Source of the DNA: Clostridiales bacterium
GTDB lineage: Bacteria; Bacillota; Clostridia; Christensenellales; UBA1242
DNA length: 64,000 nt
Reading direction: 5' to 3'
Assembly: GCA_015069325.1 (NCBI GenBank)
Contig: SVIV01000002.1
Coordinates: 62,001-126,000, forward strand
In this document: one piece after another, positions 47,166 through 56,512 of the stretch
How positions within the stretch are numbered: the stretch's first letter is position 1
Layout: each line of letters opens with the position of its first letter
Position numbers and translations under genes: made by a program
The notes under the pieces: model-generated
Told to the model about the DNA's origin: nothing
Database searches by the model: none
Seen by the model: the letters and a program-made list of their open reading frames with translations, nothing else

Positions 47166-48602
47166 ATTTTTCATTTGCTTTTCAAACTCTTTAATTAAGC
47201 ACTTTTTCGCCAAATCAGAACTAACATATGCAAACCATTTTAAATTTGCATTGTTTTTTATTTCATTGTTTTCATCTCGCGCAACGACAATATCAACCTG
47301 ATCTCCGTCAAAAAGCCTTGTGTATGGCGGAGATTTTGTTTTTGAACCATTGATAATTGCATACTGAAAACCTAAACCTATATCTCTATGAAGTTTAAAC
47401 GCAAAATCTAAAACCGTGTTATCTTTATGAATAAACTTAATCTCGCCAGAACGAGTTTTTACGTGAATAAAATCTTGCCCTAAACTTCCTACATCTTCTT
47501 CGTCAAGCATATAGCTATTTTGACCATCTAATGTCCCATTTCTTAAAGAAATGTTTTCGCTTTTATTCAAAACATAAACATTATATTTGTTTTTAAACCT
47601 GTCTTCTATTTGAATATAAGGTTTTTTAGTAAATGAACCAACATTTGCATCAATAAGTTTCACCTGTCCTGACAATTTGTGTTCTATCAAAGAAAACACT
47701 TCCGCCAAAACATCTTGAAACTCGCCTTTTTCATAAACAAGATGAATATTGTATGTCGCAACCTTAAGCATTTGTCCTTGGGAAATTTTTCTAATGTTTA
47801 TATTTTTAAACATTTTGTTTAAATCTTCATAAACTTTATATTCGCGAACTGGAATGATATGCAAAGATGTAATACTAGAATTCAAACAAACTTCTTGCAA
47901 CTTTCCTTCAATCTTTTTTATAATTTGAACATTTGATGAATGATAATTATTATACTGCCAAAGATATTCACTTATCTCCTGATTATGCACAAGCTTAAAG
48001 CATTCATTTTTTATCGTTCTATAAAAATATTCACTGTTGAGCGCTTTCGCTATAGGAATAATCCACTTTTCTGTTTCTTTCACCTTTTCAAGTTGTTTCG
48101 CAAATGGGAAAGACGCAATCGTGCGAAGATTGTGCAGCCTATCCGCAAATTTAATACAAAATCCTAAAGGGTTTTGCTTTCCTAAAGCAATAAGCTTTTT
48201 AAAAGACTGCTCTTCAATTGACGCCTTTTGAAAATTTTGGTCTTCATAAATATCGTCGGTGTTAAAAACATATTCTTCTTTGTCTATGGCAGAAACACAA
48301 TCAACCATACTAGCAACATTTTTGCCAAAATGTTGTTCTATTTCTTTTGTTGTATAATTGCAATCTTCAACAACATCGTGCAAAAGTGCCCCGCAAACAA
48401 CATCTTCATCAAAATCCAAATTAGATAGTATTATAGCAACTTCTAAAGGGTGCGTGATATACAACTGACCATCCAGACGCCTTTGATCGCGATGCAATAA
48501 TCTTGCAAGTTCAAATGCCCTTTCAATCTTATGAGTAGAATAACCATTTTGCACAAACCTTGACTTTATCACTTCAAATCTTTCGTCAATTTTATCCAAC
48601 AT
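47163..48602 (-). CDS. RelA/SpoT-like HD-hydrolase + TGS protein lacking recognisable synthetase motif
   Basis: HDVVEDCNYTTKEIEQHFG, KFADRLHNLRTI (HD); IHKDNTVLDFAFKLHRDIGLGFQYAIINGSK...LFDGDQVDIV (TGS). Confidence 0.82.
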   Translation of the reverse strand: MLDKIDERFEVIKSRFVQNGYSTHKIERAFELARLLHRDQRRLDGQLYITHPLEVAIILSNLDFDEDVVCGALLHDVVEDCNYTTKEIEQHFGKNVASMVDCVSAIDKEEYVFNTDDIYEDQNFQKASIEEQSFKKLIALGKQNPLGFCIKFADRLHNLRTIASFPFAKQLEKVKETEKWIIPIAKALNSEYFYRTIKNECFKLVHNQEISEYLWQYNNYHSSNVQIIKKIEGKLQEVCLNSSITSLHIIPVREYKVYEDLNKMFKNINIRKISQGQMLKVATYNIHLVYEKGEFQDVLAEVFSLIEHKLSGQVKLIDANVGSFTKKPYIQIEDRFKNKYNVYVLNKSENISLRNGTLDGQNSYMLDEEDVGSLGQDFIHVKTRSGEIKFIHKDNTVLDFAFKLHRDIGLGFQYAIINGSKTKSPPYTRLFDGDQVDIVVARDENNEIKNNANLKWFAYVSSDLAKKCLIKEFEKQMKN

Positions 48603-49554
48603 CTATACCTTCCTTAATAAGTTTATAAATGACATCATCTTCTCTGTTTGAAACTTTAGCAAACCTAAACGCATTTGCTTCTAAAATTTCATTGAAATGA
48701 TATTCCAACTTGTTTTGAACCAAAGCGATTTTTTGATTATCTGAAAGCGCACTAGAAATTTCGTTTTTATCCACAAACAAACGCTTAAACAAATCAATTA
48801 AATCTTTAATAGCATAATCAAGATTTACGCTATAATCATTAAATTTTAGGCATTGGTAAATTCCACCATCTGGCATATCAATAAGCTTACGAGAAATTAT
48901 CACAAACTCAACACAAGGATTATGTTCTCTTCCCCTTGCAACTGTATTTAACGTTCCACCTCCACCAATATACGCAACTTTACTTGGCGGATTATTAAAT
49001 ATCATAAAACATCTATCGCCAATCTCTTTGTTATATAAATCAATAAAAAGGTTTTGTTCGGCAACTGTAAGTGCACCTTTATATGGCAGTTCTTGTTGAT
49101 TATAAAATTCAACAATTTCTTCATCACTCATTTTGTTTAAGTTGCCAAGCATCTTCACAGCTTCAATTTTTTCCTTTACAAACGCACCATAAACAACAGT
49201 TCTTTCCCCGTTTGACATTTCGCTTAACACACTCATCACACCATATTTAAGCGTGCTGTTGAAATTACTATGAACTTCACCTTTATATGCATTATTGTTG
49301 TAATAATACACAATGTAGTTTCCTACAAAACGATCATACGACACTTCTTCTGACGGATTTATATCCGAAAACAAAAAATCATCAATACAAATGCCAAATG
49401 AATTTTTTAAAGCTACTAAAAACTGAATAGACGGTTCACTCATTTTAGACAAATAGTTGTTGATACTAGATTGCGAAAATCCGGTTTTATCAGCAATATA
49501 CTTTTGCGTATATTTCTCAGCCAAAATTTTTAAATTCTTTTGAAAATTACTCAT
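48592..49554 (-). CDS. XRE-family HTH protein with uncharacterized C-terminal domain
   Basis: AEKYTQKYIADKTGFSQSSINNYLSKMSEPSIQFLVALKNSFGICIDDFL N-terminal HTH. Confidence 0.8.
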   Translation of the reverse strand: MSNFQKNLKILAEKYTQKYIADKTGFSQSSINNYLSKMSEPSIQFLVALKNSFGICIDDFLFSDINPSEEVSYDRFVGNYIVYYYNNNAYKGEVHSNFNSTLKYGVMSVLSEMSNGERTVVYGAFVKEKIEAVKMLGNLNKMSDEEIVEFYNQQELPYKGALTVAEQNLFIDLYNKEIGDRCFMIFNNPPSKVAYIGGGGTLNTVARGREHNPCVEFVIISRKLIDMPDGGIYQCLKFNDYSVNLDYAIKDLIDLFKRLFVDKNEISSALSDNQKIALVQNKLEYHFNEILEANAFRFAKVSNREDDVIYKLIKEGIDVG

Positions 49555-49685
49555 AACCACTCCTTACAATATCTTATCATTTTTTGTCTAAATTTGTCAA
49601 TGCTTTTATCATTATAATAATATTATTTTTCTTTTTAATAAATATAGTTTATTATTTTTATAATCATCATTTCATTAAAGTGTAG

Positions 49686-49714
49686 TTTACAAAATGATTT
49701 TTTTATGCTATAAT
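49686..49714 (+). promoter_or_regulatory. Promoter with extended -10
   Basis: TTTACA-N17-TATAAT preceded by ATGC. Confidence 0.7.
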
Positions 49715-49734
49715 ACTATTAATTAGGAGAAACT

Positions 49735-51081
49735 ATGGCAGAATTAAAAGAATTAGACATACAACTTGCCGACGAAGGCTGGAATATTTATGGCGGAAAA
49801 AGCTTCAATATTTGGGGACTTGTAGATTTCCCACCAGAACTTTTGAAATATATCCTTGATTATAAAGGAAAAACATTTGTCAGTTTTGACCCAAACACCG
49901 GAAAAAAGATTAAGAAAACCGGACAGAGAGCACCTGTATGGACCGCTTTTGACAAATACCTATACAACGATTACAACCCAAAATCAAAAGATAACTCCTT
50001 GCCAAAAATTTCCGCAACCTTTAAATCTTGTTTTGACCATAAATATAGTGCAATTGTTGAAAATATGGGTATGCATATCGCAATTGCATTGGATATGCCA
50101 ACATCTTACAACTACATTGTCGCTTTCAATCCTGAAAAACACAAAAAAATCGTGCAAAACTATCCAACCCCCGACCTAAAAGACAAATTACAACCAATCG
50201 GTATAGTTTCAATCGATTTTTTACAGGCAAGACAAACGGATAAAGTAACAACAGATAAATCAGCATACTTTCACGGAAAAGAAGAAAACCCTGACTCAAC
50301 ATTCTTTTTCGATGGCGACCAGCTTATTACATTTGAAGATGCGTTAAAAAAACACCATATAGTCCTTGACAAACTCGCAGGAGAAGAAAACTATATTGAA
50401 CACTGGATTGACGTCGTTGATAAAATCGCGAGAGAAGAATTTAAAAATATTCCCAAAGAAAAACTCAGCAAAATAACAGAAGATATACACAGCAGAATTG
50501 CAAGATCATTTTTGCTTAAAGACTGCATTCTCGGAGACTGCGATTTCACGTCATACAACGGCGGCATTGTTGTAAATTCCCACAAAATACGCTATGCGGC
50601 AAACCACGACTATGGAGACATTTGCAACGGGCTCGTAAAAAACAAATTCACATTTGACCTTTATTGCGGAATGTCATTAGACACGTTCCAAAAACTACCA
50701 CAAGCGATTCAAGATAAAATTTTAGCAGCACAGAAAAGATTTTCAGCAAAAACAGTTGAACAACTAGCCGAAGACTGGGCAAGTTCTTCCAGTGAACACA
50801 ATTTCTACTATGTCTTAAAAAACTTCCCTAATGCCTGCAAAGAATTTTTCAACAACACAGCAAACCTTATCCAAAAGAAGCAGATAGAGAAAATTGTCGC
50901 AAAATACACAAAAATAACAGTCAATGGGAATGCACTCCTAACAAAAGAAGAGGCCGATATGTTTATCACATATTTAAACGCAAGAGCTTCACATTACTGC
51001 GAACTATACGTAAATCATTTAAACGGAATTCACAGCAAAGTGCCCGAAAATACCGAACTTGATAGTTACGCAATGGAATAA
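49735..51081 (+). CDS. Uncharacterized protein with HipA-like kinase catalytic-loop pattern
   Basis: SRIARSFLLKDCILGDCDFTSYNGGIVVNSHKIRYAANHDYGD resembles HipA/PI3K-type D-x4-N ... D arrangement; SD ttaggag. Confidence 0.6.
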   Translation: MAELKELDIQLADEGWNIYGGKSFNIWGLVDFPPELLKYILDYKGKTFVSFDPNTGKKIKKTGQRAPVWTAFDKYLYNDYNPKSKDNSLPKISATFKSCFDHKYSAIVENMGMHIAIALDMPTSYNYIVAFNPEKHKKIVQNYPTPDLKDKLQPIGIVSIDFLQARQTDKVTTDKSAYFHGKEENPDSTFFFDGDQLITFEDALKKHHIVLDKLAGEENYIEHWIDVVDKIAREEFKNIPKEKLSKITEDIHSRIARSFLLKDCILGDCDFTSYNGGIVVNSHKIRYAANHDYGDICNGLVKNKFTFDLYCGMSLDTFQKLPQAIQDKILAAQKRFSAKTVEQLAEDWASSSSEHNFYYVLKNFPNACKEFFNNTANLIQKKQIEKIVAKYTKITVNGNALLTKEEADMFITYLNARASHYCELYVNHLNGIHSKVPENTELDSYAME

Positions 51082-51120
51082 CAACAAAAACAAATCAAGT
51101 AACAAATTAAGGAGTTGATT

Positions 51121-51765
51121 ATGGAAGAAATAAATAATTTAATTTACTCATTAAAAATTAATTTTATAAACCGCTCAGGGGGAGACACTTCAATCTCTGT
51201 TGAATTCCATGATAATGGTTTAAAAATAAAAAGTATTAAGTTGGGCAATGTTTGTATTACAGAAGAAACAAAAAATGGAAGAGTCCTTAGCGGAAAAATA
51301 GATAATCAAGAAGGATGTTGTGGATATAGATTTGATTATCAAAATGGTGAAAATTTAATAAACATCAATCCTAAAATTCCTATAGAAACAGCTATTTCTT
51401 TGATAAATACAAGCAAGAGGCAATCAGATTATTTAACAGCAGAATTGGTTCTTAGTTCTATTGCAAGAAACGATTATAGAGTTGTAATACTTGATGAAGG
51501 AACTCTAGATATAATCAAAACAGTTTTTGCAAAAAATGAAATTGGAAATCAATGTTGTTTGCAAGAAACTCTTAATTTAATAAAATCAAATAACGATGAA
51601 TGTTTTGTTGAGCAAGATAAGAAAAGGGTTTATACAGTAGATGACAAATTGGTTGAAGAATCTCAAGCACGTATGTTATCAGATATTATTAGCAAAAACC
51701 CTCAAAGTTATAAGGAATTAATCGAAATTAAAAACCAAATTCAAAAAAACAAAGAGATGGAGTAG
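51121..51765 (+). CDS. Uncharacterized protein
   Basis: 215-aa ORF with SD aaggag; no family recognised. Confidence 0.7.
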   Translation: MEEINNLIYSLKINFINRSGGDTSISVEFHDNGLKIKSIKLGNVCITEETKNGRVLSGKIDNQEGCCGYRFDYQNGENLININPKIPIETAISLINTSKRQSDYLTAELVLSSIARNDYRVVILDEGTLDIIKTVFAKNEIGNQCCLQETLNLIKSNNDECFVEQDKKRVYTVDDKLVEESQARMLSDIISKNPQSYKELIEIKNQIQKNKEME

Positions 51766-51776
51766 AAAAAAGCATT

Positions 51777-52232
51777 ATGAATAAATATATGCAAATTGCA
51801 ATAAAAGAAGCTCAAAAAGGAATTTCTCTTGGACATGGTGGACCGTTTGGTGCAGTAATTGTAAAGGATGGTAAAGTAATAAGCAAAGGACATAATCAAG
51901 TTGTTGTAAATAATGACCCCACCTGCCATGGCGAAGTAGATGCTATAAGAAAAGCTTGTAAAAAACTAAAGACCTTTGACCTTAGTGGTTGTGAAATATA
52001 TACAACAGGCTACCCATGCCCTATGTGCTTTTGCGCTATACTATGGTCTAACATAAACAAAGTGTATTATGGTTGCAACACTACCGATACTGAAATAATA
52101 GGCTTTAGAGATAAAGAATTTGAAGAAGGCATACTTCAAAAGAAGACAGATATTTGTGAGGAAATAGATAGAAAAGAGTGCCTATCTTTATATCAAGACT
52201 ATAAAAAAATTCAAGACAAAACAATTTATTAA
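51777..52232 (+). CDS. Nucleoside/guanine deaminase-like (CDA fold)
   Basis: GGPFGAVIVKDGKVISKGHNQVVVNNDPTCHGEVDAIRKAC; TGYPCPMCFCAI. Confidence 0.88.
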   Translation: MNKYMQIAIKEAQKGISLGHGGPFGAVIVKDGKVISKGHNQVVVNNDPTCHGEVDAIRKACKKLKTFDLSGCEIYTTGYPCPMCFCAILWSNINKVYYGCNTTDTEIIGFRDKEFEEGILQKKTDICEEIDRKECLSLYQDYKKIQDKTIY

Positions 52233-52335
52233 AAAATGCTTTATAAATGCAAAAATAGACTAAAAAAAACAAAAAAATCTATTAGCCTATTTTTTATTAA
52301 CAAAAAAAAAGAAAGACTTATCATCTTTCTAATAA

Positions 52336-52411
52336 TGGAGCTGTTACCGGGATTCGAACCCGGGACCTCCACCTTACCAAGGTGGTGCTCTACCTACTGA
52401 GCCATAACAGC
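52336..52411 (-). tRNA. tRNA-Thr(GGT), CCA encoded
   Basis: Reverse complement GCTGTTATGGCTCAGTAGGTAGAGCACCACCTTGGTAAGGTGGAGGTCCCGGGTTCGAATCCCGGTAACAGCTCCA. Confidence 0.95.
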
Positions 52412-52636
52412 AAGTTCTATTTTTTTTGTTTTTGATGCTTTTTTAAATGCAATTCGAGTGCTCAACAAGTCTTACCAATGTAGAAGTCATATTAGCGGAA
52501 GGGGCAAATGCCCCTATTTTTTCTTATGCTCCATATATTTTGACGATTTGTCTTTTATTCAAAATATCATTAATGTATCAATGGTAAAAAAATAAGCATA
52601 GAACTTATATACATATTATCATATTTTTTAGGAATG

Positions 52637-53983
52637 TCAAATAGTTTTTTCAATATTTTTCAAACTCATTGCAAGCTCGTGAATATCTCCCGCACCAAGA
52701 ATTACAAAAAGATAATTTTCGCTAGAAGCCCTTATTTCCTTTTCGCAAGCTTCAAAAGAGTCAAAAAACATACTTTTTACTCCCCTTTTTGATAAATCTA
52801 AACTCAATTGCCTGGAATTTATTCCTTCTATTTCTTTTTCCCTTGCAGGATAAATCGGAAGAAGCCACACTTCTTTCGCATCAAAAAAACACTCTAAAAA
52901 TTCATGATAAAAATCTTTAGTGCGTGAAAATAAATGTGGCTGAAAAATGGCAATAATATTTTTATTAATCTTTTTACAAACAGCAAGCGTGTTTTGAATT
53001 TCTGTTGGATGATGCGCATAATCGTGAATAACGAACGGATAATTGCTTATTAACTCCATTCGACGTTGCACCCCCGCATAATTCAACAAGCCCCCTTTTA
53101 TATCTTTTAAATCTATATCAAGTAGCAGGGAGACCACAACAACAGCCAACGAATTTTCCACGTTATGCAAACCAAAAGCAGATAGCTTAATCTCATCTAC
53201 AAACTGATTATCAATATAAAGATCATAACTATATCGTCCTGGCATATACTCTTTGCAATCTCTCGCATCAACAAAACCGCCATTACCAAACGTAACAACG
53301 CTCAAATCAAGACCATCAACAATATCAACATTTTTACGATTTAAAATGCAAAATCCATATTTTTTAGTGTTTTTTGCGAATTTTTTAAAGGATTTTACCA
53401 AATTATTCATATTTTTAAAATAATCCATATGATCGCTTTCGACATTCAAAACCACCGATATGTCACTTTTTAATAACAAAAAACTATCTTTATATTCACA
53501 TGCTTCAGTTAAGAAATATTCACCTTGACCTATATGCAAATTTGAATTTATTTGATTTAAAATACCACCAATATGAACTGTCGGATCCAACCCCGCTTGA
53601 AGCATAACAGAAGCAAGCATTCCCGTTGTTGATGTTTTTCCGTGAGTGCCCGCGATTGAAATACATTTTTTATCCGCTATGATTTCAGACAACGCTTGCG
53701 CTCGTGAGATGATTGTTTTATTTAGCGACTTTAGCAAAACAACATCGCTATTATTCTCGCTTATTGCAGAACTAACAATACATAAATCACACGCATTAAC
53801 AAATTCAGGAGACTCCCCCCGAACAACAAAAATACCTTGCGCGATCAAATTATCTGTAATAGAAGATAACTGGCTATCGCTTCCAAAAACATTCAGCCCT
53901 TTATGTTTCAAGAGCAAGGCAATTGCAGACATGCTGATTCCGCCAACACCAATAAGATAAACCGACTTAACATTTTTAAACAT
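52637..53983 (-). CDS. murC: UDP-N-acetylmuramate-L-alanine ligase
   Basis: VYLIGVGGISMSAIALLL, AGTHGKTSTTGMLASV, HDYAHHPTEI. Confidence 0.95.
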   Translation of the reverse strand: MFKNVKSVYLIGVGGISMSAIALLLKHKGLNVFGSDSQLSSITDNLIAQGIFVVRGESPEFVNACDLCIVSSAISENNSDVVLLKSLNKTIISRAQALSEIIADKKCISIAGTHGKTSTTGMLASVMLQAGLDPTVHIGGILNQINSNLHIGQGEYFLTEACEYKDSFLLLKSDISVVLNVESDHMDYFKNMNNLVKSFKKFAKNTKKYGFCILNRKNVDIVDGLDLSVVTFGNGGFVDARDCKEYMPGRYSYDLYIDNQFVDEIKLSAFGLHNVENSLAVVVVSLLLDIDLKDIKGGLLNYAGVQRRMELISNYPFVIHDYAHHPTEIQNTLAVCKKINKNIIAIFQPHLFSRTKDFYHEFLECFFDAKEVWLLPIYPAREKEIEGINSRQLSLDLSKRGVKSMFFDSFEACEKEIRASSENYLFVILGAGDIHELAMSLKNIEKTI

Positions 53984-53988
53984 ATTTT

Positions 53989-54041
53989 TTTATATGCTAT
54001 TGCAAGTTAAAGTGTCATTTTTTTTTCGCAAATCATAAAAT
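53989..54041. promoter_or_regulatory. Divergent overlapping murC/murB promoters
   Basis: Minus: ATGACA-N18-TATAAA, 5 nt before murC ATG; plus: GTGTCA-N18-TAAAAT, 6 nt before murB ATG; -35 elements overlap. Confidence 0.5.
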
Positions 54042-54047
54042 TTTAAT

Positions 54048-54908
54048 ATGACAAATCAAAGCATAGAAATACAATCAAACGTGTCCATTAAAGAGATAAC
54101 AACCTACAAAAATCAAGGTTCTCTCAAACACATTGCGTATCCCAAAACAATAAAACAATGTAAAGCTTTAATTGAAAATTTAGAATTTTATAACATTCCT
54201 TATTTTGTTATCGGCAACGGTAGTAACCTACTGATATCACCCGAAACACGTAAATTTTGCATTAATTTGACAAAAATGAAGTATTTTTTTAAAATAAACT
54301 CAAATTTTTTGTCGTTTTCTTGCAATTATCTGCTTTCCAATATTTACACCATTTGCAAAAAAAATGGATTTTCAGGATTTGAACATCTCGCAACAATACC
54401 CGCATCTCTTGGCGGAGCAATAAAAAACAATGCATCTTTTTTAGGAAATGAAATCTTTGATAATCTCGAAAAAATAAAAATATTAAAGAATGGCAGGGTT
54501 TTAAATTTACAAAAAAATACCATAAATTATTCTTATCATAAAACAGATTTATCTGACTGCATTATTCTTTCCGCAACTTTTAAATTACAGGAAAAGTGCC
54601 CAGCAGAAATTCTTCAAACGTATAAAAACGCACTTTCTTTCCGCATTGAACATCAACCTAAGGGATTTTCTTGCGGTAGCGTTTTTCGCAACCCTGATGG
54701 TTTCTCGGCAGGTCTTTTAATAGACAAATGTAATTTAAAAGGAAAAGTAAAAGGCGGAGCAATGATATCGCCTAAGCACGCAAACTATATTGTGAATTTT
54801 AACAATGCAACTTTCGAAGATATACAATATTTAATCGACTTTGCAAAAGAAGAAGTATATCGAAAATTTAAAATCATATTGCAAGAAGAAGTGGAAATAA
54901 TACAATAA
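54048..54908 (+). CDS. murB: UDP-N-acetylenolpyruvoylglucosamine reductase
   Basis: YFVIGNGSNLLIS, GFEHLATIPASLGGAIKNNASFLGNEI, GFSCGSVFRNPDGFSAGLLIDKCNLKG. Confidence 0.93.
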   Translation: MTNQSIEIQSNVSIKEITTYKNQGSLKHIAYPKTIKQCKALIENLEFYNIPYFVIGNGSNLLISPETRKFCINLTKMKYFFKINSNFLSFSCNYLLSNIYTICKKNGFSGFEHLATIPASLGGAIKNNASFLGNEIFDNLEKIKILKNGRVLNLQKNTINYSYHKTDLSDCIILSATFKLQEKCPAEILQTYKNALSFRIEHQPKGFSCGSVFRNPDGFSAGLLIDKCNLKGKVKGGAMISPKHANYIVNFNNATFEDIQYLIDFAKEEVYRKFKIILQEEVEIIQ

Positions 54909-54940
54909 AAAAAAGATAACCCTAGTTATCTTTTTTATTT
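54909..54940. terminator. Bidirectional terminator
   Basis: aaaaaaaagataaccctagttatcttttttattttt. Confidence 0.78.
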
Positions 54941-55183
54941 TTACAATTCGTTTTCTTCACAAAGCTCAACCGCGTCCCAAAATAGATTTTTTAATTTATT
55001 GTATTTTCCTTCCGCATTAAAAGCCATACATTCGCCACAAGACTCATACATCTCTACTGACGCTTTTACTTGCCAAACTTCTTTTTTTAATGCATTAAAA
55101 TCCTTATCTTTTCTATCACTATGCATAGCAATAAAAATTTCACAATTCTCAATAAAATCCTTCAACTGTCGTATTTTCATTAC
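54941..55183 (-). CDS. Small uncharacterized protein
   Basis: MKIRQLKDFIENCEIFIAMHSDRKDKDFNALKKE; SD taggaga. Confidence 0.6.
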   Translation of the reverse strand, partial: VMKIRQLKDFIENCEIFIAMHSDRKDKDFNALKKEVWQVKASVEMYESCGECMAFNAEGKYNKLKNLFWDAVELCEENEL

Positions 55184-55203
55184 TTTTCTCCTAAGTCTCA
55201 TTA

Positions 55204-56037
55204 TTAATAACCCAAGTTTTTTACTTTTTGCGGTTTATTGCGCCAATCTTTTTCAACCTTTACAAACAATTTGAGCATAACCTTTTTACCTAAAAGTTCA
55301 TTTGCGAATTTTCTTGTTTTAATCCCAATCTGCTTTAATGTTTCGCCGCCTTTACCGATGATCATACCCTTATGGCGATCTTGCTCACAAACAATATCTG
55401 CATCGATATAAACAATATCTTCTTCTTCATAAAAACGAATAATTTCAACAGCTATTCCGTGTGGGACTTCTTGATTTAAAAGTTCCAGTGCACTTTCTCT
55501 TATTTCTTCAGCAACCAAGAATTTCACACTTTTATCCGTATAATAATCTGGCGGATAAATATACATTGGCCCTTCATATTCCGGCAAGAATTCTAAAATT
55601 TTTTCAATCAAACAATCTATATTTTCCCCTGTTTTTGAAGAAAGAGAAATATCACAATCCAAATCTCGACTTTTCAAGTCTGTCTTTGTTTTGACAACAA
55701 GTTTATCTCCTTCAATATGGTTGATATATTCCTGTTCTTCTTGATTCACATCTTTAGTTCCATCAACAAGATAAAGTGTTAAATCCACCCCAGCCAGAGC
55801 GCTTCGGACATTTTTCATCATTGATTTATCCAGCAAGTTTTTACTACGATGAACTCCTGGAGTATCAACAAATATTATTTGATAGTCATCAGTAGTCAAA
55901 ATTCCCAAAATGTTATCTCTTGTCGTTTGTGGTTTTGACGAAACAATTGCCACCTTCTCTCCTATTAATGCATTTAAAAGACTACTTTTCCCTGCGTTTG
56001 GCTTGCCTATCAACGCAACATATCCCGCCTTAAACAT
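55204..56037 (-). CDS. era: GTPase Era
   Basis: VALIGKPNAGKSSLLNALIGEKVAIVSSKPQTTRDNILG, KH domain GMIIGKGGETLKQIGIKTRKFANELLGKKVMLKLFVKV. Confidence 0.97.
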   Translation of the reverse strand: MFKAGYVALIGKPNAGKSSLLNALIGEKVAIVSSKPQTTRDNILGILTTDDYQIIFVDTPGVHRSKNLLDKSMMKNVRSALAGVDLTLYLVDGTKDVNQEEQEYINHIEGDKLVVKTKTDLKSRDLDCDISLSSKTGENIDCLIEKILEFLPEYEGPMYIYPPDYYTDKSVKFLVAEEIRESALELLNQEVPHGIAVEIIRFYEEEDIVYIDADIVCEQDRHKGMIIGKGGETLKQIGIKTRKFANELLGKKVMLKLFVKVEKDWRNKPQKVKNLGY

Positions 56038-56512
56038 TTTTCTCCCTTTTAATACCAAGAGAAGACAACACTTCATCACTCTTTTCCATCATAACCACTT
56101 CATCTTCCTTTTCAATATGGTCATATCCTAAAAGATGCAAAAGTCCATGCAAAGCCAAAAACGAAATCTCTCGCTTTAAACTATGACAATATTCTTTCGC
56201 CTGTCTTTTTGCAACCTTCTTACAAATAACAATATCGCCCAAATAAAGCGCACCGTTTGGCAATGTCTCTTCAACAAAGTCTGAAACTTTTTGACTATAA
56301 TTTATGTTAAGCATAGGAAAAGACAATACGTCCGTTTCTTTATCAACTTGCCTATACTCTTTATTGTAAGATCGAATTGTTGCGGAATCTACAAATGAGA
56401 TTGTTGCTTCTAAGCCATCAACATTATTCCCCGTAATTTCTAAAGCCTTGTTATAAACGTCTTTAATCACCTTTTTATATCTATGTCCTACACCTTCAAA
56501 ATTAATTGTCAT
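56030..56512 (-). CDS. ybeY: Endoribonuclease YbeY
   Basis: ALHGLLHLLGYDH, TDVLSFPM. Confidence 0.95.
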   Translation of the reverse strand: MTINFEGVGHRYKKVIKDVYNKALEITGNNVDGLEATISFVDSATIRSYNKEYRQVDKETDVLSFPMLNINYSQKVSDFVEETLPNGALYLGDIVICKKVAKRQAKEYCHSLKREISFLALHGLLHLLGYDHIEKEDEVVMMEKSDEVLSSLGIKREKNV

